From Solen grandis (taxonomy: Eukaryota; Mollusca; Bivalvia; Adapedonta; Solenidae): a stretch of DNA of 64,000 nucleotides. The notes under the pieces were generated by a model. That model had not been told where the DNA came from, did no database searches, and saw only the letters and a program-made list of their open reading frames with translations. The DNA lies in contig CM037788.1 of NCBI GenBank assembly GCA_021229015.1, positions 52,965,360 to 53,029,359 on the forward strand, in the 5' to 3' direction. Below are positions 24,201 to 34,460 of this stretch, piece after piece. Position 1 is the first letter of the stretch; every line of letters starts with the position of its first letter. A program made the translations under genes and the position numbers.

Positions 24201-24270
24201 CTGTTAGAAAGTAATAAAGGTTTAAAGTTTACAGGTAAAAACAAGAAAACATAAAAACAAAAATTTGACA
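21243..24270. other. No gene seen; microsatellites, homopolymers and short palindromes
   Basis: It holds (CATC)n at about 22204-22236, CTG-rich triplets near 22258-22305, a 24-bp near-palindrome at 22087-22110, CGATACGTATCG at 23415-23426, a G run at about 23586-23606, C and A runs at 23664-23692, and T runs. Open frames across the G and C runs are not credible genes. Confidence 0.45.
22087..22110. repeat. Near-perfect palindrome around GATACGTATC
   Basis: The arms ATATCGTG and CGCGATAT flank GATACGTATC with one mismatch pair. The core recurs as the perfect CGATACGTATCG at 23415-23426. Both sit in stretches rich in CGATAC words, which suggests two copies of one degraded dispersed repeat. Confidence 0.55.
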
Positions 24271-24281
24271 CTCTTTACACT

Positions 24282-24282
<1 letters not shown>

Positions 24283-24350
<68 letters not shown>
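24283..24350. repeat. Long A run plus (TA)n
   Basis: About 32 A residues (24283-24315) followed by about 17 TA units. It directly borders the decayed end of the minus-strand LINE. Confidence 0.9.
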
Positions 24351-24352
<2 letters not shown>

Positions 24353-24439
24353 ATATGCTATTTATGAAAAAAAAGGAAACTGAATGTAGGATTTTATTTC
24401 TTACTTTTTTTTACTGGCTAAATATTATTTTAGGTACTC

Positions 24440-24687
24440 TTAACGTTTCTTGAAGTGACTCATTAGAACCATCCAAAATTAAAGCAGTATCATCAGCAAA
24501 CAATGATATTAAATGTTCAGTATTTTTTATATTAATACCTTTTATAATATTATTACTCTTTATGATCTGAGTTAGAATCTCAGCACAGAGGATAAAGTTA
24601 TATGGTGATAGGGAATCCCCTTGCCTGCAGCCGTGGCCTATGTGGAAAAAATCAGATAAAAAACCATTTTGAATAATTCAGATTTTT
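24440..24687 (-). pseudogene. Reverse transcriptase palm fragment of the minus-strand LINE
   Basis: The minus strand reads RQGDSLSPYNFILCAEIL (RT motif 4, RQGD-SLSP) and LISLFADDTALILDGSNESL (the catalytic FADD box). This is the middle of the RT whose beginning lies at 26340-26560. The open part is short and the continuation, ETLRVPKIIFSQ, meets a stop. It is separated from its other half by the plus-strand LINE. Confidence 0.75.
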
Positions 24688-26332
24688 TTGATGTACCCTT
24701 GGCTTGAAACAGGGGGAGCCCCTCTCCCCGAAACTATTTATCCTTTTTATCAATGATATAACAACACTCTGAACTTTAACTATTTAACTGAAAACGATTT
24801 AAATAACTTATCAATGTTTATGCTTTTATATGCGGATGACATCGCCTTGTTTACAACAGACCCAGTGAGTTGACTGTGTAAATACGTTTTCGAATAAATG
24901 GGGTCTAAAGATAAATACTAGTAAAACTAAAATTTGTGTTTTCCAAAGTCGCAAACAAGATAATTCTAATGACTGGTTCATAAATGATGAAAAAATAGAA
25001 GTTGTGGATTCATTTAACTATTTGGGCATTAAATTTTATTACACCGGTAATATGAAAGAGGCAATCAAATCTCTTTCAGATCAGGCCTTAAGGGCTTACA
25101 ATAGCTTGTTATCAATATTTGACAAAGTAAGTTTAAATATAAAGACAAAACTTTCTCTTTTTGATTCTCTTGTTATGCTAATTCTACTCTATGGGTCTGA
25201 AGTGTGGGGAATTTATGATTTCAAAGAGATAGATAAACTTCATTTAAAATTCTGTAAACGTATATTAGGTGTCAAGCAACAAACTCCAAATGTAGCGGTA
25301 TATGGGGAATTAGGCAGAATGCCTTTAAATGAAATAGTTAAGGAAAGATCACTTAGATATTGGACTAAAATTATAAGAAATCCACATTTACCGATTTTTG
25401 GAATCTTAAACGAACAAATAAATGGATCAAATCAACACACCTGGGGTCACCGCATAAAAGGGTTTTTAGATAAACTGGGATTTGGATACATGTGGAATAA
25501 TTACAATGCTATACCTTTATCAAATTTTACTTTCAAGCAGAGAATCCGCGATCAGTTTATACAAACATGGAATACTCAAATTAGTAATACATCGAAATTA
25601 GATTATTATAAGCGATTTAAATTAAATTTCGGTTTAGAAAATTATTTATCTGATATCCAAAATGATAAGTTACGCAGGCAAATGACATGTTTTAGAGTTA
25701 CTTCACATACTTTGGAAATTGAATTCGGTAGATTTAATGGTAATATGAGACATGAACGTAAATGTAGAGTTTGTAATAGTAACACGACTGAATCGGAATA
25801 CCATTTCTTGCTTTGCTGTCCAGCATATGCTAACTTAAGACAAAAATATTTAGGTAACAGATACTCGTCATGGCCGACTATACAAAAATTCATTAGCATT
25901 ATGTCGTCAGAAAATAAAAATCTGATACTCAATACAGCGAAATTTATTAATGAAGCATCTCAGATAAGAAAACAATCCCTTGAAATATTAACTGCTCCAT
26001 AACCATATTTAATAATATACATATATCTGTTTATTGAATTTAATTACCTAGGTTATACTCGATGTTTGTTAATTAACTGTCTAATTTTGTGCTATTGCTT
26101 AATAAACATATCATCAAATTAAACATATTTATATTTTCAGGTTTTGCCTAACATGTGGTATAATATGCTTACATGTTCACTATGTAGCCTTCATTTATTT
26201 ATTTTGTCCTTTTTATAACTTGCATGCATGGAAATGTATGTTTATGTCTTGGTCATGTGTAAGTGTATTGTTTTGTAAATGGCCAAAGGCATTGTATTAT
26301 GCTGATTTGCCAATAAACTGAATGAATGAATA
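24687..26332 (+). mobile_element. 5'-truncated LINE inserted in the minus-strand LINE
   Basis: It starts inside the RT palm domain (GLKQGEPLSPKLFILFIND at 24701), passes the catalytic box LLYADDIALFTTDP (YADD at 24829-24840) and the C-terminal domains, and ends with a 3' UTR holding AATAAA (26312-26317) and a (GAAT)n tail (26319-26332). Stops and frame changes near 24770 and 24866 break the palm domain. Such 4-base tails are typical of CR1/L2/jockey-group elements. The clade is not certain. Confidence 0.8.
24869..26002 (+). CDS. LINE ORF2 C-terminal part (RT thumb and zinc-binding tail)
   Basis: About 377 codons are open with no in-frame start needed, because the frame continues the truncated RT after a stop at 24866. 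It begins NKWGLKINTSKTKICVFQS (the usual block after YADD), then FNYLGIKFYYTG, LLYGSEVWG and LHLKFCKRILGVK, and ends in a CCHC-type zf-RVT motif, CRVCNSNTTESEYHFLLCC. The product would be the C-terminal part of a LINE endonuclease/reverse transcriptase that copies its own RNA into chromosomal nicks. Without the palm and endonuclease domains it is inactive. The long clean frame suggests a fairly young insertion. Confidence 0.8.
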   Translation, partial: VDCVNTFSNKWGLKINTSKTKICVFQSRKQDNSNDWFINDEKIEVVDSFNYLGIKFYYTGNMKEAIKSLSDQALRAYNSLLSIFDKVSLNIKTKLSLFDSLVMLILLYGSEVWGIYDFKEIDKLHLKFCKRILGVKQQTPNVAVYGELGRMPLNEIVKERSLRYWTKIIRNPHLPIFGILNEQINGSNQHTWGHRIKGFLDKLGFGYMWNNYNAIPLSNFTFKQRIRDQFIQTWNTQISNTSKLDYYKRFKLNFGLENYLSDIQNDKLRRQMTCFRVTSHTLEIEFGRFNGNMRHERKCRVCNSNTTESEYHFLLCCPAYANLRQKYLGNRYSSWPTIQKFISIMSSENKNLILNTAKFINEASQIRKQSLEILTAP

Positions 26333-26339
26333 AAAGTAT

Positions 26340-27236
26340 GGTATTGGACGCCAGTTTTAAAAAAATAGTCTTGATTTATTTCTTTAGGTATACATGTTAT
26401 TACACCCTGTCGTTGAGTTATAGACATTTTCCCAGTTCTATAACCATCATTTATAGACCTGACGACAAAATAACCAATACTTTTCCAAAAGCATTTAAAG
26501 AAATGTGTAGAGAAACCATCAGAACTAGGGCTTTTATCATTTTTCATTGCTGCCAAATTTTTTGTAGCTTCTTCGTGACTAATTAATCCTTCAAGTTTCT
26601 GAGACTGTTCAGTTGTCAGTATGACAGGTCTATTTAGAGCATTTAGTTCTTTTTCAATATTTTCCTCAGTAGAAGTATTTTGACTTGAATATATTTTTTT
26701 TTTTATAAAACCTTTTCATTTCATTTAAAATATCACTCTGATCTGAAATAGTACTATTGTCTTCTAATTCTAATTTAGGAATCATTTTATCTAGACTAGA
26801 TAATTATTTTTCTCAAGGTTACAAAAATATTTTGAAGGTTTTTCTCCATCTTCAACCCATCTAGCATTAGATCTTAATATGTAACCTTTAAGTGAATCCT
26901 CTTTTACCTTTATAGTTTTTGTTTTAATTCTGATATTTTGTTTTTATTTTGATCTGTTACATTCTTTTCCATTTCATTGATTTCTTTTAAGAGCTCTGAT
27001 TCTTTATGTGCACTTACTTTCTTTATATATGAACCATAAGATATAGATTTTCCACGTATTTCCATCAGTAGAACTTCTAAAAATAGCTGATCACTTATAA
27101 CAAATTGTAATTCTTCATCCGGTATTTGATTAATATTCTCAAGGTCATTAACAGGAAGACAATATTGTAATTTAGTTTCCCTTATTGTATCATTTATCAA
27201 ATTTACATAGTCAATATCATTCAAATATGCTTCCAA
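26340..27236 (-). pseudogene. LINE ORF2 middle: linker and start of reverse transcriptase
   Basis: Minus strand. A 108-residue open piece (27236 down to 26910) starts MEAYLNDIDYVNLINDTI and is rich in charged residues toward SELKQKL, as in the linker between endonuclease and RT. Further on, 26560 to 26340 gives MKNDKSPSSDGFSTHFFKCF and GYRTGKMSITQRQGVITCIP, which are the RT-0 and RT-1 blocks of L1/Tx1-type LINEs, then NWRPI in a shifted frame. Several frameshifts separate the parts. Confidence 0.75.
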
Positions 27237-27240
27237 AGAC

Positions 27241-27681
27241 CTTTACCATGTAATATATTTGATGGGTTTAAGATGAGGGAAATTATTGAGTGATCAGATA
27301 AGTAACTTGATTCAATATCAATTTTCTTAACAAAGGGAAGTAAGTCGTTAGTTTAAAGAAAAAAAATCAAGTCTTGCTTGATTTTAAAGGATGTATTCGT
27401 CTCCATGTGTTTCTTTTTCAATCTGGATAGTTTTCTCTAAACGGGTCTAGCATTTGCTTTTCATGGATTTTGTCTATTAACAATGATCTAGCCTTGATGT
27501 TATTTATATGTTTGTAGTTTGAGTAAGCTAGAGAAGGATCAAGAACTAAATTAAAGTCACCACACATAATACAAGATTCATTACTTATATCATCAACTGT
27601 CTGAAACACCTTTTCATAAAATGCTGGATTATCTAAATTTGGTCCATACAGGGAGACTAAAGTATACTTACTTTTATTCAT
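27241..27681 (-). pseudogene. APE-type endonuclease C-terminal half of the minus-strand LINE
   Basis: Minus strand. The open piece reads YTLVSLYGPNLDNPAFYEKV and CIMCGDFNLVLDP, where GDFN is a conserved metal-binding/active-site block of APE-like LINE endonucleases. It runs to DPFRENYPD, shifts frame and then shows SSYLSDHSIISL (about 27275-27310), which holds the terminal SDH catalytic block. The domain nicks target DNA to prime reverse transcription. The N-terminal half is missing and the frame is broken, so it is inactive. Confidence 0.8.
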
Positions 27682-28003
27682 TACAATTTATATAACACGT
27701 TATCTGCAACAACGATTATTAATACGTTTTAATTAGTTTCGAATCCCATATTTCAGTCGTTTAGGAATAACAAGAAAAATTATCACTGCTAGTGATATAA
27801 CAGAAAACAAAATTTGGAATTGTAATTCCGCGTAGTGTGTTTATCTTTCCTTGTAATCGCCGTGTTCACGCAAGGTTAAATCGAGTTATAACATTGGGTT
27901 TATTGGCATTACTTGAAAATTTGATCCTCGTTTATTAAATTTACTTTGATAGACAATAGAAATGCGACATCGTCAAATTAGTATTCATGCTCCCTTCGAA
28001 GAA

Positions 28004-28570
28004 GATAGCTTTGCACATGTCGGTCGGTAGGTCCGTCGGTCGGTAGACCAAAATGTCCGAGTGATAACTTTAGTTTTATGGTTGTTACTTATGACTAGTA
28101 GAAGACTCTTATTGATTTTGGGTTTGTACCTCAAAGGTCAAGGTCATGAGTTAAATTCTGGCAAACACTGTGTAAATTAAGCTTTGTCTGACTGATTACT
28201 CAAAATCTATTTGACTCCAAGGTCTCAAACATTGTACAATAGTTACTTATGGATAGTAGAAAAACCCTATTGATTTTGGGGTCTGCACCTCAAAGGTCAA
28301 GGTCCTAAGGTCATTAATTAAATTCACTTTAACATTTTGTTAAGGGAGCGTTGTCCAACTGACAATAATAACTCTAAGTATCTCTTTTGTATTAAATATT
28401 GCATAATTGTTGCTTATACGTAATAGAAAACCCCTTTTGATTTTGGGGTATGTACCGAAAAGGTCAAGGTCACGAAGTTGTAAGTTAAATTCTCACAAAC
28501 ACTATGTTAAGTAAGTACTGTCCGACTGATCAATCAAAATCTAATAATTATGCCCCCCTCCTTACAAGTC
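28004..28570 (+). mobile_element. Dispersed repeat with GGTCGGTAGG head and three ~160-bp units
   Basis: The head TTCGAAGAAGATAGCTTTGC is followed by CGGTCGGTAGGTCCGTCGG. Three internal units share GATTTTGGGGT.TG.ACC and TCAAAGGTCAAGGTC, anchored at 28114, 28272 and 28439 (periods 158 and 167 bp). It is built like the family 1 and 2 elements but with different end sequences. It is non-coding. Confidence 0.6.
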
Positions 28571-28700
28571 ATTTGGGACTAATGTGCTTATGAGCAGCAC
28601 TACTGGCATGAACCACTTAATATAATCTTTTGGTTGTATATTACTGACAATGTTACTTTACTTAAAATTCCATACACTTATGTAAATCATCTCCAATTCA

Positions 28701-28800
28701 NNNNNNNNNNNNNNNNNNNNNNNNNNNNNNNNNNNNNNNNNNNNNNNNNNNNNNNNNNNNNNNNNNNNNNNNNNNNNNNNNNNNNNNNNNNNNNNNNNNN
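28701..28800. other. Assembly gap (100 N)
   Basis: Exactly 100 N, the usual placeholder for a gap of unknown size between joined contigs. Confidence 0.99.
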
Positions 28801-29031
28801 TGAATTTTAAAAGGGGCATAACTCCTGACCTAATGTTCCGATATCAGCCATAATCGAACTTGGTCGAGATTTTATGGTTATAAACATTGTTTTAAAGTTT
28901 GAAGATAATTGCTCATAAAATGAAGATGCTAGAGTGCAAACGAACAAATTGTGGACGACGGACGGACGGACGGACAACGGACATTCATCGATCCTAAAAG
29001 CTCATCCTGGGCACACGTGCTCAGGTGAGCT
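28801..29031 (-). mobile_element. Family 1-type hairpin repeat, head end only, cut by the gap
   Basis: The minus strand begins at 29031 after a T5 run with AGCTCACCTGAGCACGTGTG, continues through a GTCCGTCCGTCCGTCGTCC tract at 28950-28980 and is lost in the N gap after about 230 bp. The core contains GGGGCATAACTCCTGACC, which differs from the 165-bp core at 18.6 kb. Confidence 0.6.
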
Positions 29032-29844
29032 AAAAAGTGGAGAAAACAAATTTGGTAATCATTGAAAATGTAATAATTAATTGAACCAACTACATTCTGA
29101 ACAGAACTAAAGTTGATACTTTGTTGTTTCTTAAAGATACCTGAATTCTTTTGAAAATTCAACTCTTAGCTCTATTTAGTAAGATTCAAAATGGAACTAT
29201 AGTGTCAATTTGGACCCATTATTTTTAACCTTTTTAAATTTAAAAAATTTTAAATTTACATGATCTCAAAATAGGATATAAATTATCATTAAAATAAAAA
29301 TATCTGTGCAACTTATTGTAAGACGCACCCTGAAATAAGCAGCCAACCTCTTTTAACCATTAACCTTATGAATATTCATGAACAAATGAAGGACTTAATG
29401 AATAATAATCTAATAATATTTATATGGTATTTGAAACCACAGATTTTCCTTTGTTCTGCAAACTGTGCATAATCTACAATGTATATATTTATGTTTTTTT
29501 GGGAACAGTACCTCTACCTTTAGGAAGCAGAATTTTTCAGTTGTTTTCTCCAGTATAGGGAATTTTAGGCAATTTTTGCTGCACATACATACAATAATTA
29601 CATAAATAAAAATGTACAAAATAGTTCTTGTCTATAATATAGTAGCTTTATTGGATAAAACTGTAATGGAAATCAAATCCTATTCAGCACAACAATGTAC
29701 CACTTGATCATTCTTGTTATTTATGTGAGCCCTTACATTTTTCGATTGAAGGGGGAATTTCACTTGAAAATGGGGAGAAAAAAAACTTTTTTACTAGGGG
29801 AATGGTGCCAAATACTGGCACTAAAAAAGGAAAACGAGAGCTCT
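29032..29844. other. No gene seen
   Basis: AT-rich DNA with no supported coding region, RNA gene or clear repeat. Confidence 0.4.
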
Positions 29845-30092
29845 GATTTGTTGGGTTTAACGTCCCATTGACAGTATCTCAGTCATTTGGAGACTATGTC
29901 TACTTGAGACAGATATAGTGCTACCACACTGCAGTAGAAAATCATAGACATGTGGCATGATACCACACCCAGTCATGTTATCCCGACACCAGGTCAACCA
30001 GTCCTGGGACTACCCTTATTTACTTAGCACCAAGCAAGGGAGCTATACTAGCACCATTTTTTACAGCTTTGGTATGTCGCAGCTTGGCCTTA
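29845..30092 (-). mobile_element. SINE of bivalve type (copy 2, minus strand)
   Basis: Complement of the copy at 971-1218 with moderate divergence. The tail on the minus strand reads AAATGACTGAGATACTGTC, GGGACGTTAAACCCAACAAA, the typical bivalve SINE 3' end, better kept here than in copy 1. Confidence 0.65.
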
Positions 30093-30817
30093 GGAGGAGG
30101 CCCTTAGCTGTCTGGCCTGCTTGCCAAGGCATAGAAATTCTCCTATATGAGGTAAAGCTTCCAGGCGACATTTTATCATACGTTTGACTTCTATCTTCTT
30201 TGACTGCCTGCTACCAACAGACTTTTACTATATATATACCTGCTTATTTTTCTCAGCCAGGCAAAGTTGTATGGCTATAAGATGGTCCATTGGCGATAGA
30301 AGAGTCACTCGCTCATTTTTCAAGAGGTTGTATCGCCTACACAAGGTGGCAAAAAACTGTGGATAGCCCTCAATCTGAGCCAGACTAGTCAGCTTACGGC
30401 TTCGGCTGATACATACTATCTGTGAATCAGCTGAAAGAAATATTCTTTATTAAATATTTAATGCTTCCATTTCACTCAATGACAGATAGAATTGGGTTCA
30501 TTAAGTTCTATTATATAAGCTTACATACAACCTACTTTATATCTAAACTGTGCTGTTCCTTTATTATGGAAAAATATCAAGGATTCAAGACATGATCGTA
30601 AGTACTGAACAAAAAAGAATCTTCACCATAAATCGCAAATCTAGGTCTTCCCTTATCACTTAAAGGCCCATTATATTTCATAATGATACGATTTTCATGA
30701 AAAAGAAAAGATAAAATATCGACATATTGTAGACTAATGCAAACAGTACATAATGTGAGAATATCTGCTGTAAAATAACAGTTAAATGCATTGAAAATGT
30801 TGAGTATTTTTTAAAAA
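30093..30817. other. No gene seen
   Basis: Unassigned DNA. Short open frames near 29960-30370 lie partly in the SINE and have no recognisable domain. Confidence 0.4.
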
Positions 30818-31918
30818 ACAAGAGCTTTCCGAAAGACTGCATGCTCGACTATTTGGGTATTTGATAGTGACGCAATACCATTGTATTAAAGCGGTATTAA
30901 AATAATTTATGTGACTCAATTTAGCAGCATGTTCTCTTTTATTCTCAGTAAAACTCAGGTCATAATTCAAAAAAAAAAAAATTCAAGGAAAAGTTCATCT
31001 TTGATATGTTGGTTGTCTTGTTAAATTAAATATTATTTAAATTAATATATAATAGTTATTTGGTTTACTTTTGTGAATTTAAATCCAATACACCAAGGGG
31101 TTACTGAGTAATGATATTAACTTAGTTGCAATAAAACTTAAACCCAAAATGTTAATGCAAATTTCTAAGTCGAAAAAGGCCCATAATTTGAGTTAAATTC
31201 TAGCAAGAGTTGTTCATCTTGGTTCTGCAGGTCCATTTCATGTTTAGGAAGACTTGTGTGAAGTTTAAATCCAATACACCAAGTGGTTACAGAGTTATGA
31301 TATTAACTTAGTTGCAGAAAAACTTTAACCAAAAATGTTAACGCAAATTTCTAAGTCGAAAAAGGCCCATAATTTGAGTAAAATTCTAGTAAGTGTTGTC
31401 CATCTTGGTTCTGCAGGTCCATTTCATGCCTAGGAAGACTTGTGTGAAGTTTAAATCCAATACACCAAGGGGTTACTGAGTAATGACATTAATTTAGTTG
31501 CAAAAAACTTTAACCAAAAATGTTAACGCAAATTTCTAAGTCGAAAAAGACCCATAATTTAAGTAAAATTCTAGCAAGAGTTGTCCATCTTGGTTCTGCA
31601 GGTTGGATACATGCTTAGGAAGACTTGTGTAAAATTTAAATCCAATACACCAAGTGGTTACAGAGTTATGATATTAACTTAGTTGCAGAAAAACTTTAAC
31701 CAAAAATGTTAACGCTAATTTCTAAGTTGAAAGAGGCCCATAATTTGAGTAAAATTCAATCAAGATTTGTCCCTCTTGGTTCTCTAGGTTTGTTTTGTGC
31801 CTAGAAAGACTTGTGTGAAGTTTGATTGCAATACACCTACTGGTTTCTTAGATATGACTGCCAACGCCGACGCCAGGGCGAGTAGAATAGCTCTCATATT
31901 CTCCAAATAGTCGAGCTA
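30818..31918 (-). mobile_element. Family 2 hairpin-headed repeat with 186-bp internal array (minus strand)
   Basis: The head is on the minus strand at 31918 (T-rich flank, AGCTCGACTATTTGGAG, GAGAGCTATTCTACTCG, GGCGTCGGCG). The tail at 30818 (complement) ends in a CTTTCGGAAAG hairpin then CTCTTGTT. GCTCGACTATTTGG (30843-30856) and its exact complement (31903-31916) form inverted ends. The core has five units of 185-186 bp anchored at 31081, 31267, 31453, 31638 and 31824 (AATCCAATACACCAAG). Non-coding. Confidence 0.75.
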
Positions 31919-32184
31919 AAAATGATATCCGTACAAAGTTTTTGTATGAATGTCATGTATTTTCTTATTTATGCATCATAGTAATGTTGTGGTCATCTCT
32001 TAACAAATATTATATGTAACAAACATTTTTCCCTAATCAAACAGCTCTTGGAAGGGGGATGTCTGACCTGGATTTGCTCTGATTGCCAAGTGATGCATCA
32101 AAACATGTCTATGAGGTAAATGGTCAATTAGCCTAGGTGGAAATACAAAAAAAAAAAAACCTATCATATGATATATTGACAAAC

Positions 32185-32305
32185 CTGTGGTACATTCCTT
32201 GGTTTTGATGTCATGTATGATGGCATCCAAATGATTTTTCACAGTGTCTGCATCACAGCCTGCCAGGAAATAGACCGAGCCATTTCTCTTCCTGTTTTCT
32301 GGCAT
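32185..32305 (-). CDS. Possible first coding exon of an unknown gene
   Basis: On the minus strand an ATG at 32305 opens MPENRKRNGSVYFLAGCDAD and continues with VKNHLDAIIHDIKTKECTT up to a donor-like CCACAG/GTTTGTC at 32185. An acceptor-like CTTTCCTTATACATGTAG lies upstream, and an in-frame stop two codons before the ATG would make this the start exon. The peptide looks protein-like (mixed, no low complexity), but I do not recognise a family. No continuing exon could be joined in frame: the nearest candidate to the left gives an immediate stop. A pseudogene or a chance frame is quite possible. Confidence 0.25.
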
Positions 32306-32789
32306 TTTTCAGTTTGGGACCTACATGTATAAGGAAAGAAACAGCTACTTAGTTAATGTGTATACAGTAACACAGTGCCCCCTTTTTATCAGGGGCTATT
32401 CATTGACACTTCCCCTCTGAAAGTTCCTTTAAATTCACACAATTTCCCATATATCTTATCATTTATCAGCCCTTATGTACTTCTTTTCATTTTAATATAT
32501 ATGATATCATGTCAATAATGATATTCTTTAACAATTCTGCACTCTGTCAAGAAAGTATCTTAACGTGTGTTGAAGATAAACTTATTTTTTGGTGTACAAA
32601 GTCTGTATCATTAAGCGTTTAGTGAATTGTGTTAAAATTAGTTACTAAATGGTTAATTAATATTACTGGTGACAAATACCTACAAGTACAGTAATTTGTC
32701 ATACATCGATAATTATGGAGGTTATGATTTGACCAGTAAAAATGGTTATGTATTGTCCATTGAGTTAAAGTGGTTACAAATTGACCAGA

Positions 32790-32925
32790 AAACATTTATG
32801 AATCGACCTAAGAAGAGGTTACGAATGGGTATCACAAATTACCGAATCGGACAGGATCAAACCGAATCGGACCAAAACAGACAAACAGAATCGGACAGGA
32901 ACAGACCAAATCGGAGGTTGATATT
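32790..32925. repeat. Short-word repeat with ACCGAATCGGAC motifs
   Basis: ACCGAATCGGACAGGA-like words recur four times (near 32841, 32861, 32889 and 32906). TACCGAATCGGAC and GGTTACGAA words recur in inverted orientation at 42245-42350. The function is unknown. Confidence 0.5.
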
Positions 32926-32951
32926 GTTCTGAGTGATAATTTATTTGTTCG

Positions 32952-32956
<5 letters not shown>

Positions 32957-32983
<27 letters not shown>
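32957..32983. repeat. (AT)n microsatellite
   Basis: About 13 AT units, bordering the palindrome-rich block to the right. Confidence 0.9.
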
Positions 32984-32987
<4 letters not shown>

Positions 32988-32989
32988 AT

Positions 32990-33520
32990 CTCACTATATA
33001 ATCATTGATATCTCCAAATCATTTGTAAATATCATTAAGTTATTTAATGGTCTCAACAACTGAATCAAAGCCCTTTTAATTCAATAAATGATACATACAA
33101 ATCATTTGTAGAGCTTTACAATTATATCAAATGAACACTTATCCATAATTGATTTGAATATATATCAATAATTGAAGTATAGATCTCTTTAATTCTATCA
33201 ATGTATCATCAATTTGGTACAATTTAAAGTAACAAACATCAAGTATGAGCGTCTGTTTTTCTTTATTATTACGAAAAATCCCATTCTTACAGATTTAATT
33301 CAAGTGTCATACATTATAATACGGCAAAAATACTTGTTACATCAGGTAGAAATCATTATCTCAAAAATGAATGATATCAACAATTGATTTGAAGAGCTCT
33401 ACAAGTAAAGTGATTTGTAGATATCAACAATAGAATTGTTGATATCATTAATTCAATTGAAGAGCTCTTCAAATCAATTATTGTGGAGATCTCAAAATAT
33501 TTATAGAGCTCTTCAAACAC
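32990..33520. repeat. Palindrome-rich block (GATATC, AGAGCTCT and AATTGATTTG words)
   Basis: Arms AATTGATTTGAAGAGCTC (33382-33399) and their exact 18-bp complement (33462-33479) enclose a second hairpin, GATATCAACAAT (33420-33431), AGA, ATTGTTGATATC (33435-33446). The arms include GAAGAGCTCTTC. Looser copies of the same words fill the rest of the block. It would form a clean cruciform. No coding content. Confidence 0.75.
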
Positions 33521-34009
33521 TTTGTATTTGTGTTTATGTAGATTTGGCATTCCATACTATATAAACAATCATATCTTTTTCTTTTTTTTTCAATCTAGAC
33601 GTAACGTGCACCGGCCTTACTTTAGGTTATATAGAATAAATAATTTTCCTCTTGGCTATCTTGCCGTTTGATCAGGGACCAATGATTAATGAAATGATTT
33701 GAAGAACCAATAATCAATTAAGAATTATAAAATTCTTAGTGTGTATTATGTGTATATATGTGTATAAGCAAATGATTTCTATTATAAAATATAGTAGTCA
33801 AATCAATTTTAATTAATGTGAAATAACAGGCGTCATTTCTTATCACTTTGATAAATATAAAATTAGTTGAGCCTATCCTTGCTTAACAACTATGTGGATA
33901 TCTTGCCCTATTGTTTAGAAGTTCCTTGCAAATGCAATGCTTGCAGCGAACCCTCCACGAATAGGGTATCCCTTTTTCCTGCAGTTTAGTAGCTCCCTGC
34001 AAACGCAAT
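33521..34009. other. No gene seen; two copies of a ~90-bp repeat
   Basis: GCAAATGCAATGCTTGCAG..CCCTCCA near 33928 resembles GCAAACGCAAT (33999) plus GCAATGCTTGCAGTAAGCC (34917), so the site into which the next MITE inserted was itself a small tandem repeat. Confidence 0.45.
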
Positions 34010-34425
34010 CAGGGATGGAAATTAACTTTTTTGTTCTGGTTGCCCAAATGGGTTACTAGCTTTTGGGATTCAGGGGCCCCCCAAATTATTTAGTGGCCCG
34101 CCATGTGAACATGAAAAAAACATGAAAATAACATTTAATGACGTGTTACTCTCAGGCACAGAAACAGTTTGGCAAAAAACAAAGCAAAGAGCCACTCAGG
34201 GTTTATATTCCATCTTCAGGGAAGCCGCCCACCGCCCTTCAGAAGGGGAATTTTCGAAAATGTTAACAAGGAAAAAAAAAACACCTGCAGTTTCAGTCAT
34301 CATTGGAGGAAATTTCAATTGTTCAATTAGTGAGAATTTGCATAAAGGCATTAAATTGATTCCGTTGTTTATATATTGCTTTCATGTAGTTACCTGTAAA
34401 ATTTCGCTCCTAAACTCATAAGGCA

Positions 34426-34460
<35 letters not shown>

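Larger units (their letters stand above)
24420..27700 (-). mobile_element. Minus-strand LINE (L1/Tx1-like), split by another LINE
   Basis: Read from 27690 leftwards the minus strand gives an APE-type endonuclease end, a linker and the start of the reverse transcriptase down to about 26333. It resumes at about 24687 with IQNGFLSDFFHIGHG and RQGDSLSPYNFIL, then LFADDTALILDGSNE, fading near 24420. Between the two halves lies a plus-strand LINE. About 100 residues of RT expected between the NWRPI block (26342-26358) and the block at 24687 are missing, so the insertion came with a deletion or followed one. The N-terminal endonuclease and ORF1 were not found. Confidence 0.75.

Noticed and set aside
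24420..27700. Twin-priming 5' inversion as the cause of the opposed LINE halves
   Set aside because: Twin priming would put the inverted 5' part upstream of the tailed 3' part. Here the tail abuts the inverted RT, and RT sequence of the minus-strand LINE continues on the far side.
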